23,704 nucleotides of DNA from an uncultured Olsenella sp. (lineage in GTDB: Bacteria; Actinomycetota; Coriobacteriia; Coriobacteriales; Atopobiaceae): the NCBI GenBank assembly GCA_959598545.1, contig CAUGFC010000016.1, forward strand, positions 1 through 23,704, written 5' to 3'. A program made the translations under genes and the position numbers. This document shows positions 6,994-14,119 of the stretch, one piece after another; positions within the stretch are counted from its first letter, which is position 1; each line of letters starts with the position of its first letter. The notes beneath the pieces were generated by a model that was given only the letters and a program-made list of their open reading frames with translations, ran no database searches and was not told the origin of the DNA.

Positions 6994-7749
6994 TCAGCGC
7001 ATGAGAGCGCGCTCGACGGCCAGCGCGAGCGGGTGGGGCAGCAGCCTGGTGGCGACGTAGAGCGCCCGCATGTCAGCGGAGGGTATGCAGAGCGCCCGGC
7101 CGGCGCGCGCCGCCGCGAGCCCCCGTGCCGCCACGCGCCGCACGTCCTCGAAGCCGGTGAGGCGCGCCATGCGATTGGCGACGTCGTCCGCACCCGCGTG
7201 GTCGAGGAACCCGGTGCGCATGAACTTGGGGCAGAGCGCCGTCACGTGGATGCCCACGGGCCCGAGCTCGGCGTCGAGCGCGCGGGAGAGGTCCAGCACG
7301 AAGCGCTTTGCCGCCGAGTAGGTGGCGAGCCCCGGCTGCGGCATGAAGGCCGCGACGCTGGCCACGTTGAGGATGCGCGAGCCCGCGGCCATGTGCGGAA
7401 GCACGCGATACGTGAGCTCCACGGGCGCGAGCATGAGCAGGCGCACCATGGCGGCGTTGTCGGCCGCCGGCATGCCCGCGAAGTCGCCGAACGTCCCGAA
7501 GCCGGCGTTGTTGACGAGAAGGGCGACGCGCGCGCCGGGTGTCTCGGCGAGCGCGGCCTCGAGCACGTCGAACGAGGCGGGGTCGGTGAGGTCGAGCGCG
7601 AACGGGCGGACGAGGGGGTCGGTCTTCTCGGCGTGTCGCGCGACGGCCCAGACCTCGTCGATGGGGCCGAACTCCCCTGCGCAGAGCAGGCGCACGAGCT
7701 CCGCGCCCAGGCCGGACGACGCCCCGGTGACGATGGCGATGCTGGTCAT
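6994..7749 (-). CDS. Short-chain dehydrogenase/reductase (SDR)
   Basis: The 251-residue protein is a classical SDR. TGASSGLG at residues 8-15 binds NAD(P)(H), NNAG is at 80-83, catalytic Ser131 lies in LNVASV, and the YxxxK pair is Tyr144/Lys148 (ATYSAAKRF). The end of the protein is extended and partly hydrophobic (RLLPHPLALAVERALMR), as in SDRs of the DltE/YqjQ-like group. The start is ATG 7749-7747 with GGGAGG five bases upstream; the frame stays open far beyond it, but only as a shadow of the opposite-strand membrane protein. It is followed by the Gfo/Idh/MocA gene and is probably cotranscribed with it. Confidence 0.92.
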   Translation of the reverse strand: MTSIAIVTGASSGLGAELVRLLCAGEFGPIDEVWAVARHAEKTDPLVRPFALDLTDPASFDVLEAALAETPGARVALLVNNAGFGTFGDFAGMPAADNAAMVRLLMLAPVELTYRVLPHMAAGSRILNVASVAAFMPQPGLATYSAAKRFVLDLSRALDAELGPVGIHVTALCPKFMRTGFLDHAGADDVANRMARLTGFEDVRRVAARGLAAARAGRALCIPSADMRALYVATRLLPHPLALAVERALMR

Positions 7750-7890
7750 GGAGGCCTCCCTGGTCCTGGTGCCGCATCCTGACTCTCCACTTGTGGATGA
7801 CATTAGCGCTTTTCTCTCGTCCTGTGGCGGAGGTGCTGGTATCGTATCCGAGTTTTTGCGACCTCGTCGACCCACCACGAAGGGAACCCC

Positions 7891-8892
7891 GTGAAGAACT
7901 CCGAGATCTACCGCCGCACGCTGAAGTTTTCCGTCATGCGCCTCGTGAGGACCGTCGTCTGCACGGTCGTGCTGGTGGCGCTTCCGCTCGTCACGTTCCT
8001 CGTGGTGGGCAACGTCCCCGGCGTGGACGAGACCGTGCTGCTCGCCGCCACGGGAATCGCCTTCATCGTCGGCCTCGTTGCGTTCTACCTCGTCGCGCAC
8101 TACGGCGGCTACCTGCTCACAGCCGGCCAGGTGGCGATGATCACGCAGGCCGTCGCCACCGACGAGCTCCCCGACGACGCGTACACGGCTGGCAAGCAGG
8201 CCGTGAGGAGGCGCTTCGTCACGGCCAGCGTCTACTACGGCATCTGGAACGTCACGAAGGCGATCACCAACGAGGTCTCCTCCGGCATGAACGCGATCGC
8301 GCGCGGGATCGACGGCGACAACCAGAACGGCGCCGCCTCCGTCATCGCGGGCATCATCTCCGCGGTCGTCGGCGTGGTGCTCGAGTACCTCAACTACTGC
8401 AGCCTGGGCTGGGTCTTCCTGCACGAGGAGCAGTCCGCGTTCAAGGCCACCTGCGACGGCGCGGTCATCTACTTCAAGAACTGGAAGACGCTGATGAAGA
8501 ACTCGGCGAAGGTGATTCTGATCACGCTCGTCTCGCTCGCCCTGATCGGCGGCGCGTTCTTCGGCATCGCGCATCTCGTGCTGGGCTCCATCGAGCCGCT
8601 GACCGGCGTGCTGGCGGAGATCGACGCCACGGCCACGCTCGAGGACGGCACGGCGGTGCCCGCGGGCACCTCGCTCATCGTGCTGTGCGCCGTCATCGCG
8701 CTGGTGCTGTGGGGCGGTATCCACGGCGCGTTCGTGAAGCCCTACATCCTCGTCTCCGTCATGCGCCGCTACGTCGAGGCCGCCCGCTCGAGCACGCTGG
8801 AGTCTGCCGAGTACGACAAGCTCGCCGGCATGTCCAAGGGCTTCAAGAAGGCCCTGGACCGCGCGGGCGAGGAAGCTCCCTCTGCCGTGTAG
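7891..8892 (+). CDS. Multi-pass membrane protein of unknown function
   Basis: The 333-residue protein begins at GTG 7891 with a modest GAAGGGA upstream. About six hydrophobic segments are seen: residues ~20-40 and ~48-70, a long re-entrant or amphipathic middle (95-135), ~148-170, ~205-230 and ~265-285. The protein ends in a polar, lysine-rich tail. A short acidic loop (EIDATATLEDGTAVPAG) separates the last two segments. I do not recognise a family with confidence. The gene stands alone on the plus strand, and a 72-bp palindrome begins 11 bases after its stop. It may be a membrane-domain protein related to YihY-like or DUF975-like groups, but I cannot support that. Confidence 0.75.
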   Translation: MKNSEIYRRTLKFSVMRLVRTVVCTVVLVALPLVTFLVVGNVPGVDETVLLAATGIAFIVGLVAFYLVAHYGGYLLTAGQVAMITQAVATDELPDDAYTAGKQAVRRRFVTASVYYGIWNVTKAITNEVSSGMNAIARGIDGDNQNGAASVIAGIISAVVGVVLEYLNYCSLGWVFLHEEQSAFKATCDGAVIYFKNWKTLMKNSAKVILITLVSLALIGGAFFGIAHLVLGSIEPLTGVLAEIDATATLEDGTAVPAGTSLIVLCAVIALVLWGGIHGAFVKPYILVSVMRRYVEAARSSTLESAEYDKLAGMSKGFKKALDRAGEEAPSAV

Positions 8893-8902
8893 CCGCGACA
8901 GC

Positions 8903-8974
8903 GAGACAAAGGGGACAGGTTCGTTTGTCTCGTTCGAAAACTAATGAGACAAACGAACCTGTCCCCTTTGTCTC
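8903..8974. repeat. Long nested palindrome (two 29-bp inverted arms)
   Basis: The 29-base arm at 8903-8931 is matched perfectly in inverse at 8946-8974, with a 14-base loop. Each arm is itself framed by GAGACAAA and TTTGTCTC, so each can fold alone or with its partner. The core GGGGACAGG relates it to the other palindromes here. The right end overlaps the last two bases of the stop codon (TGA, 8975-8973) of the minus-strand LysR gene. It lies between two convergent genes and may terminate both transcripts, though no U-tract is present. Confidence 0.9.
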
Positions 8975-9905
8975 AGTAGCCGGTGACGGTGCCCCCGGAG
9001 CCCAGGAGCTTCTTCAGGAGCGAGAACTCGTTCCTGCAGAACTGGTCGAGTCGCTCGACCTCGGGTCGTCGCTCACCGTCGAGCAGCGTGAGGCAGACCG
9101 GAATCATGGGCGCGTCAGCCGGGTCCAGGTCGTGCATCGTGGCGAAGGGCAGGATGCTGAGCGCCTTGAGATAGACGCCCATGATGCAGCCGTCCCGGTT
9201 CTCCAGGAAGTCGACGACCTCCTCGTTTGTGTCAACGTGCACGAGCGGGGAGGTCATCCCGTGCTTAAGGCAGGTGGCGACCACCGTCTCGTTGAAGCCG
9301 TCGATCCTGTCGTTCCAGAGCACGGGATAGGGGGCGAGATCGGCGAAGGTGATCTGCCTCCTGCCTCGCAGCGGGTGGCGCCGGCCCAGGAAGACGCCGG
9401 GCGCGACGCTCCCGATTTGGACGCAGGAGCAACCGGGGGCATCCAGGGTCCCAACCGTGAAGAGGGCGTCGAGCGTGCCGGCCCGCAGGCTCGCGAGCGC
9501 GTCTTCTCCCACGCGAACGGAGAGGTGCGTCTCAATCTCGAGAGAGCGCGCCATGAGGTGTGCCACGATGCCGCAGATGAACTCGTGCTTGGAGAAGGGC
9601 GGCGTGACGAGGGCCAGCCTGAGGTCTCTTCTCGCCGCGGGACCCTCCTGCCACGAGGCGGCGGTCTGCTCGATCGAGGCGACGCCCTCGATTGCCTTGC
9701 GCGCGGGCTCCATCAGCGCCTCCCCCAGGGGCGTGAGGCGCATGCCCCGCCCGTCGCGGGCGAACAGCGCCCCGCCGAGCTCCTCCTCGAGCTCATGCAT
9801 CGACTTCGAGACGGCCTGGACCGTGACGCCGTATTCCCGTGCGGTGAGGGAGAAGTTTCCTGTGCGTGCCGCACGATAGAAGAACTGCAGCTGGCGGATG
9901 TTCAT
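8973..9905 (-). CDS. LysR-type transcriptional regulator
   Basis: The 310-residue protein begins MNIRQLQFFYRAARTG, and the N-terminal winged helix-turn-helix covers residues ~3-60 (LTAREYGVTVQAVSKSMHELE, then GGALFARDGRGMRLTPLG). This is followed by a linker helix and a LysR effector-binding domain. The domain is somewhat diverged: cysteines occur at CSCVQIG and the hinge is not standard. Start ATG 9905 has GAGGA upstream; the longer frame to 10007 crosses its own promoter. A TTGACG/TACACT promoter is visible on the minus strand. The regulator is flanked by the CmpB-like membrane gene, divergent across 209 bases, which is the likeliest target by LysR custom. The effector is unknown. Confidence 0.93.
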   Translation of the reverse strand: MNIRQLQFFYRAARTGNFSLTAREYGVTVQAVSKSMHELEEELGGALFARDGRGMRLTPLGEALMEPARKAIEGVASIEQTAASWQEGPAARRDLRLALVTPPFSKHEFICGIVAHLMARSLEIETHLSVRVGEDALASLRAGTLDALFTVGTLDAPGCSCVQIGSVAPGVFLGRRHPLRGRRQITFADLAPYPVLWNDRIDGFNETVVATCLKHGMTSPLVHVDTNEEVVDFLENRDGCIMGVYLKALSILPFATMHDLDPADAPMIPVCLTLLDGERRPEVERLDQFCRNEFSLLKKLLGSGGTVTGY

Positions 9906-9941
9906 GGTTGTCCTCGCGGGACGGTCGGTAAGTTCAGAAGA

Positions 9942-9971
9942 AGTGTAGGAACGCCGTCGGCGGAGCGTCAA
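9942..9971 (-). promoter_or_regulatory. Sigma-70-type promoter for the LysR gene
   Basis: On the minus strand TTGACG (9971-9966) and TACACT (9947-9942) are separated by 18 bases. The -10 box lies 36 bases before the ATG at 9905. Both hexamers differ little from consensus. Confidence 0.6.
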
Positions 9972-9981
9972 TTTGCGAGAA

Positions 9982-10040
9982 GAGCGTGCGCTCGTAATAT
10001 CAACCACCGATTGAGTATTTGGTATGCGTGGACGCCACGC
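9982..10040. promoter_or_regulatory. Cluster of dyads in the LysR/CmpB-like divergent gap (candidate operators)
   Basis: Three dyads lie in 59 bases: GAGCG-TG-CGCTC at 9982-9993, the imperfect AATATCAA-N7-TTGAGTATT at 9996-10019, and GCGTGG-ACG-CCACGC at 10026-10040. The second has the length and interrupted symmetry expected of a LysR (T-N11-A type) site. Their position upstream of the LysR promoter and ahead of the divergent gene suits autoregulation plus control of the neighbour. This is inference from pattern only. Confidence 0.45.
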
Positions 10041-10114
10041 CCTTAAGGTCCCCTTCAGTCCGGTATTGGTTTAACCTGTATGTCTGTCTGCGTAGTACCT
10101 GCCAAGGAGCCCGC

Positions 10115-11422
10115 ATGTCCCCAGAGACGCAAACGGAACCCACTACCGCCAAGCAGAAGATGCCGCTTGCCTACCGGCTCTACGGGCTGTTCTGCATCCT
10201 GCTCGGCGCCTACACGCTCTTTGCCGTGGTGATGTTCGCCGCGCTCATGACCTGGGCGCTCCAGACCGACCCCTCGACGATCGTCGTGGGCACCGACCCC
10301 ACGCTGCCCGTGGTCCTTCTCGCCATCTCGTACCTGATCACCTTCGCGGACGGCATCGCGCTCATCGTCTTCGGACGCATGCTGCGCAAGGGCAGCCGGC
10401 GCAACGCCGTGCGCATCTCCCATGTGCTCATCGCGACGTCCGTGGTGCAGATCCTGTTCAAGCTGATGCTGCAGGGCGTCGACCTCTCGCTCATCCCCGA
10501 CGCCGTTCAGCTCTTCCTGCTGATCGCGGTCTCGGTCACCGTTGACCCGTCCCTCAAGCAGGAGCGCGCGCTCCAGCGGCACGTGCGCGACATGGTGGAG
10601 CGCGAGGCTGCCGAGGAGGGCGTGCTCGGTCGCGACGTCGAGGGCAAGGGCTACATCGAGCTCAACTTCTTCAACCTGTTCTGGGTCTTCGTGATCTGCT
10701 GCTTCCTCGGCCTCATCATCGAGACCGTCTACCACTTCGCCGTCGTGGTTCCCGGCGAGATCCAGGATCGCGCCGGCCTGCTCTTCGGCCCGTTCTCGCC
10801 GATCTACGGCTTCGGTGCCGTGCTCATGACCGTGGCGCTCAACCGCTTCTACAAGGCCAACCCGGTGATCATCTTCGTGGTCTCCGCCGTGATCGGCGGC
10901 CTGTTCGAGGCGGCGACCTCGCTCTTCATGGAGCTCGGCTTCGGCGCCGTGGCCTGGGACTACTCCGGCTCCACGATCTTCGGGCTCTTCCCGGACCCGA
11001 TCGCGGTCATCTTTGCCGGCCGCACCTCGACGCTCTTCATGTGCATGTGGGGCGCGCTGGGATTCGTGTGGATCAAGGTCTGCCTGCCGTGGATGCTCAA
11101 GCTCATCAACCTCATCCCCTGGAAGGTCCGCTATTCGTTCACCACGCTCTGCGCCGTGCTCATGCTCGTGAATGGCGTCATGACGCTCGAGGCGCTGGAC
11201 TGCTGGTTCGAGCGCCTCTCGGGCATCCCGCAGACCACGCCCGTCGAGCAGTTCTACGCCGAGCACTACGACAACGACTACATGGCGCATCGCTTCGAGT
11301 CCATGACCATCACGCCGGACGACTCTGCGCGCGTGGACGGCGCCGGGCGCGCCGACGCGGTGAAGGCGGACGAGTCCGCGCTCGAGAAGGACGCCGACGC
11401 GACGTTCGAGGACGTCGCGTGA
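10115..11422 (+). CDS. Multi-pass membrane protein with CmpB-like (putative ABC-transporter type IV) domain
   Basis: The 435-residue protein has an N-terminal block of about four membrane helices (residues ~18-150), a charged linker (HVRDMVEREAAEEG), then a second membrane block. That block carries LLFGPFSPIYGFGAVL and AWDYSG, hallmarks of the CmpB-like family PF06541. The family is annotated as a putative ABC-transporter component but its function is not established. The C-terminus is a cytoplasmic acidic tail (DDSARVDGAGRADAVK and beyond). ATG 10115 follows AAGGAG five bases upstream; the frame is open to 10019 without a ribosome site. It may be controlled by the divergent LysR, and it heads a plus-strand run with two further membrane-associated genes. 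Confidence 0.85.
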   Translation: MSPETQTEPTTAKQKMPLAYRLYGLFCILLGAYTLFAVVMFAALMTWALQTDPSTIVVGTDPTLPVVLLAISYLITFADGIALIVFGRMLRKGSRRNAVRISHVLIATSVVQILFKLMLQGVDLSLIPDAVQLFLLIAVSVTVDPSLKQERALQRHVRDMVEREAAEEGVLGRDVEGKGYIELNFFNLFWVFVICCFLGLIIETVYHFAVVVPGEIQDRAGLLFGPFSPIYGFGAVLMTVALNRFYKANPVIIFVVSAVIGGLFEAATSLFMELGFGAVAWDYSGSTIFGLFPDPIAVIFAGRTSTLFMCMWGALGFVWIKVCLPWMLKLINLIPWKVRYSFTTLCAVLMLVNGVMTLEALDCWFERLSGIPQTTPVEQFYAEHYDNDYMAHRFESMTITPDDSARVDGAGRADAVKADESALEKDADATFEDVA

Positions 11423-11481
11423 TATAGGCAGGCAAGAGGGATCTAACAGACGTTGGCGCTGTGCGCCCGAAAGGAGTTTCC

Positions 11482-11886
11482 ATGTCCGGAGAGTGCAAGA
11501 TCGTCAAGGGCCTCAGCTGGCTCATCATGCTCATCGGCCTCGCTGCCGTGGTGATGGGCGTCATCATGTTCATGAGCGCGGGCGACGTCGCCGCGCAGCT
11601 GGAGGGCGGCCCGATCACCGCCCAGACCGCCGCTGTCATCATGATCGTGGCTGGCGTCTTTGAGTTCGTGACCGGCGTGATGGGCGCGCGCGGCGCGAAC
11701 AACCCCGCCCACCTCGGTGGCTTCATCGTCTTCGCCAGCATCATCGCGGTCGTGAACGTCGTCGAGATCGTCCTGATCGTCACGGGCGGCCAGGGCACGG
11801 TCTGGATGAACGCCATCTACGTCGCCGCCGCGCTCACCGCCGTGGTCAACGCGTCGCGCGCCAAGAAGGCCGCGCTCGACCGCTAA
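11482..11886 (+). CDS. Small four-helix membrane protein of unknown function
   Basis: The 134-residue protein has four hydrophobic segments: residues ~10-33, ~47-68, ~77-100 and ~107-128. The connecting loops are short and the last seven residues are basic (KKAALDR). The start is ATG 11482 with AAAGGAG six bases upstream. I do not recognise the family. Its stop TAA overlaps the ATG of the lipase gene by one base, so the two are likely translated together, and the CmpB-like gene ends 59 bases upstream. Confidence 0.82.
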   Translation: MSGECKIVKGLSWLIMLIGLAAVVMGVIMFMSAGDVAAQLEGGPITAQTAAVIMIVAGVFEFVTGVMGARGANNPAHLGGFIVFASIIAVVNVVEIVLIVTGGQGTVWMNAIYVAAALTAVVNASRAKKAALDR

Positions 11887-13241
11887 TGACGGCCGAGGGC
11901 GGGAACATGGACGCCGAGAAGGACGTCGCGTCGGGGGCCCCACGCCGTCCGCGCTGGGGGCGGCGCGTCCTTCTCGGCCTGCTGGTCCTTCTTGTCGTGG
12001 CGGGCGTCGCGCTCTTCGCGGCGGTGCAGCACCGGCTTGACCAGCGCAGCCGCGGCGAGGGCGTGGTCCAGGCCCCGAGCGAGTTTTCCGCGCTGGAGGG
12101 CTCGACCGGGCGCACCGGCGCCTTCACCGCGAGCATCGACTTCACGAGCATGGCCACGGGCGCCGAGACCATCTCCACCGAGGTCGCCTGGGACGACGAG
12201 TGGTTCTTCCAGGACCCCACGGTCTACAACCACGAGCTCGCCACCACGTGCTCGGTGCTCTCCGCCGTGGCAAACTCGGAGTCCGCGTACTACCAGGCGG
12301 GCTCGAGCTCGCCTGCCTACATGGAGGCCGCGCTCGCCGAGCTGGGCTTCGAGGAAATCTCCACGGCGTCCTACCAGTACCGCAGCGAGATCTTCGACGA
12401 GGTCGTCGACTTTCTGACCGGCACGGACGACGTGGTGGCCTACTCGGTGGCCACCAAGCGCGTGACCAGTGCGAGCGGGGCCGAGAAGACGCTGTTCCTG
12501 GTGTCGATCCGCGGCAGCTACGGCTCGGAGTGGCTGAGCGACCTCAACATGGGCAGCGCGGCCGACTACCAGATGGACGAGATCACGCACGAGGGCTTCT
12601 CGGAGGCCGCGCGCGAGATCGTTGACGAGCTCATGGCGCGCGTCACCGAGGAGGCCGGCCTCGACGGCACCGACGACATCTGCCTGCTGTTCACCGGGCA
12701 CTCGCGCGGCGCGGCCGCGGCCAACATCGCCGCGGCGTACGCCGACGAGATGTCGCAGGGCTATCGCGTGCTCGCGCCGCTTTCGAGCATCTACTGCTAC
12801 ACCTTCGCCACGCCCGAGGTCACCACGTTCGACAACGCGCGCGACGCGCTCTACGACAACATCTTCAACGTCATGAACCCGAGCGACCTGGTGCCGCGCC
12901 TGCCGCTCGACGCCTGGGGCTACGAGCGCTACGGCCACGACCTGTGGCTGCCCGGCTATGGCGACGAGGGCTTCGACGAGGCGCACGAGGCCATGTGCGA
13001 GGCCTTCGAGGCCAACACGGGCGTTGAGAGCCCCTACGTCCCCGAGGACCGCGAGCGCGTGGACAAGCTGGTGGAGGACCTCGGGCGCGAGATTCCCACC
13101 GCGGAGGACTTCGCCACGGTCAAGGGCGGCGCCACCGTCGTGAAGGACCTTCTCGCCGACGTGAACCCCATGCAGGTCCTCTACGGCCACTACCCGAGCG
13201 TCTACATCGCCTGGATGCAGTCTGTCGACGCGCTCGGGTAG
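11886..13241 (+). CDS. Membrane-anchored class-3-type lipase/esterase
   Basis: The 451-residue protein has a single N-terminal membrane segment after basic residues (RRPRWGRRVLLGLLVLLVV, residues ~20-45), so it is probably anchored with the enzyme outside. The catalytic domain carries GHSRG with Ser273, preceded by LLFT, as in fungal-type class 3 lipases. Asp334 (NPSDLVPRLP) and His435 (YGHYPS) complete a plausible triad. The substrate is likely an acyl ester or lipid. The start overlaps the preceding gene (TAATG at 11884); an alternative ATG at 11907 (MDAEKDVA) follows GAGGGCGGGA and is also possible. The gene is probably cotranscribed with the four-helix protein gene. Confidence 0.88.
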   Translation: MTAEGGNMDAEKDVASGAPRRPRWGRRVLLGLLVLLVVAGVALFAAVQHRLDQRSRGEGVVQAPSEFSALEGSTGRTGAFTASIDFTSMATGAETISTEVAWDDEWFFQDPTVYNHELATTCSVLSAVANSESAYYQAGSSSPAYMEAALAELGFEEISTASYQYRSEIFDEVVDFLTGTDDVVAYSVATKRVTSASGAEKTLFLVSIRGSYGSEWLSDLNMGSAADYQMDEITHEGFSEAAREIVDELMARVTEEAGLDGTDDICLLFTGHSRGAAAANIAAAYADEMSQGYRVLAPLSSIYCYTFATPEVTTFDNARDALYDNIFNVMNPSDLVPRLPLDAWGYERYGHDLWLPGYGDEGFDEAHEAMCEAFEANTGVESPYVPEDRERVDKLVEDLGREIPTAEDFATVKGGATVVKDLLADVNPMQVLYGHYPSVYIAWMQSVDALG

Positions 13242-13284
13242 ACTTCCCTCAAGGGCTGGCTCTGCCACGGCAAGGGAGGCTGCG

Positions 13285-14094
13285 ATGGCTGACGTTCGCA
13301 AGGAGCTCGCGAGGGTTCTCGAGGACGCCTGCGACGAGGTCGACCGGCGGCTGGGTGCGTTTCTCGCCAATCCGGACGACGTCGAGACCGTCCACAAGCT
13401 GCGCATCTCCATTCGCACGCTGAGGAGCCTACTGACGTTTGTCTCTCCGCTGCTCAAGCGCCGTCGCCACCGACTGCTCCAAGACGACCTGCGATCTGTG
13501 GTCGTCGAGACGTCGCGCCTGCGCGAGTACGACGTGCTGCTTCGGCAGCTGCGCGAGCTGGACGTCCCATGCGCTGAGCTGGACGAGAGGATCGTTTGCC
13601 TGCGCGAGCTCGAGCGCAACCACGTGGTGGACGTGATGCGCGGGCGTCATACGCGTCGGGCGCTCCGTCGCGTGCGCAGGGGCGTGGGGCGAGTCCCGTG
13701 GCGCGATCGCGTGCGCGAGGAGGGCGTCGCGCGGGCCGACGTCCGCGCGCTCTTCCGCGAGCTGGTGCGTGTCGTGGACGAGGGGTCTGCCACCGCGGAC
13801 CGTGCGGATGCCGATGCCGTCCACACCCTGCGCAAGCGGGCCAAGCGCGCACGCTACGTCGCGGAGCGCTTTGATGCCCTGCTAGGGGAGGGCGCCGCGG
13901 CCGAGGCCGCGCGCATGAAGGGCGTCCAGGATGAGCTCGGCGACATCTGCGACGCGCGCGTAAACGTCGCGATGGCGCGCGAGTTCCCGGCCGAGGGGCT
14001 CTCCGCCGAGGCGCGCTCCGCGCTGGAGGAGCTCGTCGCGCGCAACCAAGCGCTCGTTGACGCGTTTGTGACGGGTGCGCGGCCCGTCTGTTAA
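13285..14094 (+). CDS. CHAD-domain protein
   Basis: The 269-residue protein is almost entirely a CHAD domain, a helical bundle with conserved histidines and many basic residues that binds polyphosphate. It shows DDVETVHKLRISIRTLRSLLTF at residues 32-53 and the second repeat half ADADAVHTLRKRAKRARYVAERF at ~174-196, the two HxxR/K signature helices. No CYTH triphosphatase domain is fused or adjacent, so it may bind polyphosphate or phosphorylated targets rather than hydrolyse them. ATG 13285 follows GGGAGG at 13274-13279. The last two codons before the TAA (GTC-TGT) and the TAA overlap or lie within the palindrome at 14087-14119. Confidence 0.9.
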   Translation: MADVRKELARVLEDACDEVDRRLGAFLANPDDVETVHKLRISIRTLRSLLTFVSPLLKRRRHRLLQDDLRSVVVETSRLREYDVLLRQLRELDVPCAELDERIVCLRELERNHVVDVMRGRHTRRALRRVRRGVGRVPWRDRVREEGVARADVRALFRELVRVVDEGSATADRADADAVHTLRKRAKRARYVAERFDALLGEGAAAEAARMKGVQDELGDICDARVNVAMAREFPAEGLSAEARSALEELVARNQALVDAFVTGARPVC

Positions 14095-14119
14095 TTGGGG
14101 ACTGTCCCCAATTAACAGA
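14087..14119. repeat. 33-bp perfect palindrome supplying two stop codons
   Basis: TCTGTTAATTGGGGA (14087-14101) pairs perfectly with 14105-14119 around a CTG loop. The TAA of the CHAD gene (14092-14094) and the TAA of the convergent ATPase gene (14114-14112) both lie within it, each preceded by TGT, so both proteins end in Cys. It could be a bidirectional terminator by its stem, but no U-tract follows. Closely related copies are at 15204-15230 and, degenerate, at 23610-23638. Confidence 0.92.

Noticed and set aside
5893..7782. Plus-strand 629-residue open frame
   Set aside because: Lies opposite two well-recognised enzymes, with no ribosome site and biased Arg/Gly/Ala composition.
7750..8724. 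Minus-strand extension of the SDR reading frame to 576 residues
   Set aside because: It is an Arg/Asp/His-rich shadow of the plus-strand membrane protein; the SDR fold begins at 7749 with its own ribosome site.
8903..8974. Standard rho-independent terminator
   Set aside because: The stem is unusually long, nested and lacks a U-tract on either side; a repeat element explains it better.
10019..10114. Earlier start for the CmpB-like protein
   Set aside because: This stretch holds dyads and has no ribosome site; ATG 10115 follows AAGGAG.
11883..13619. Minus-strand 578-residue open frame
   Set aside because: Low-complexity composition opposite a lipase with a clear triad; typical high-GC shadow.
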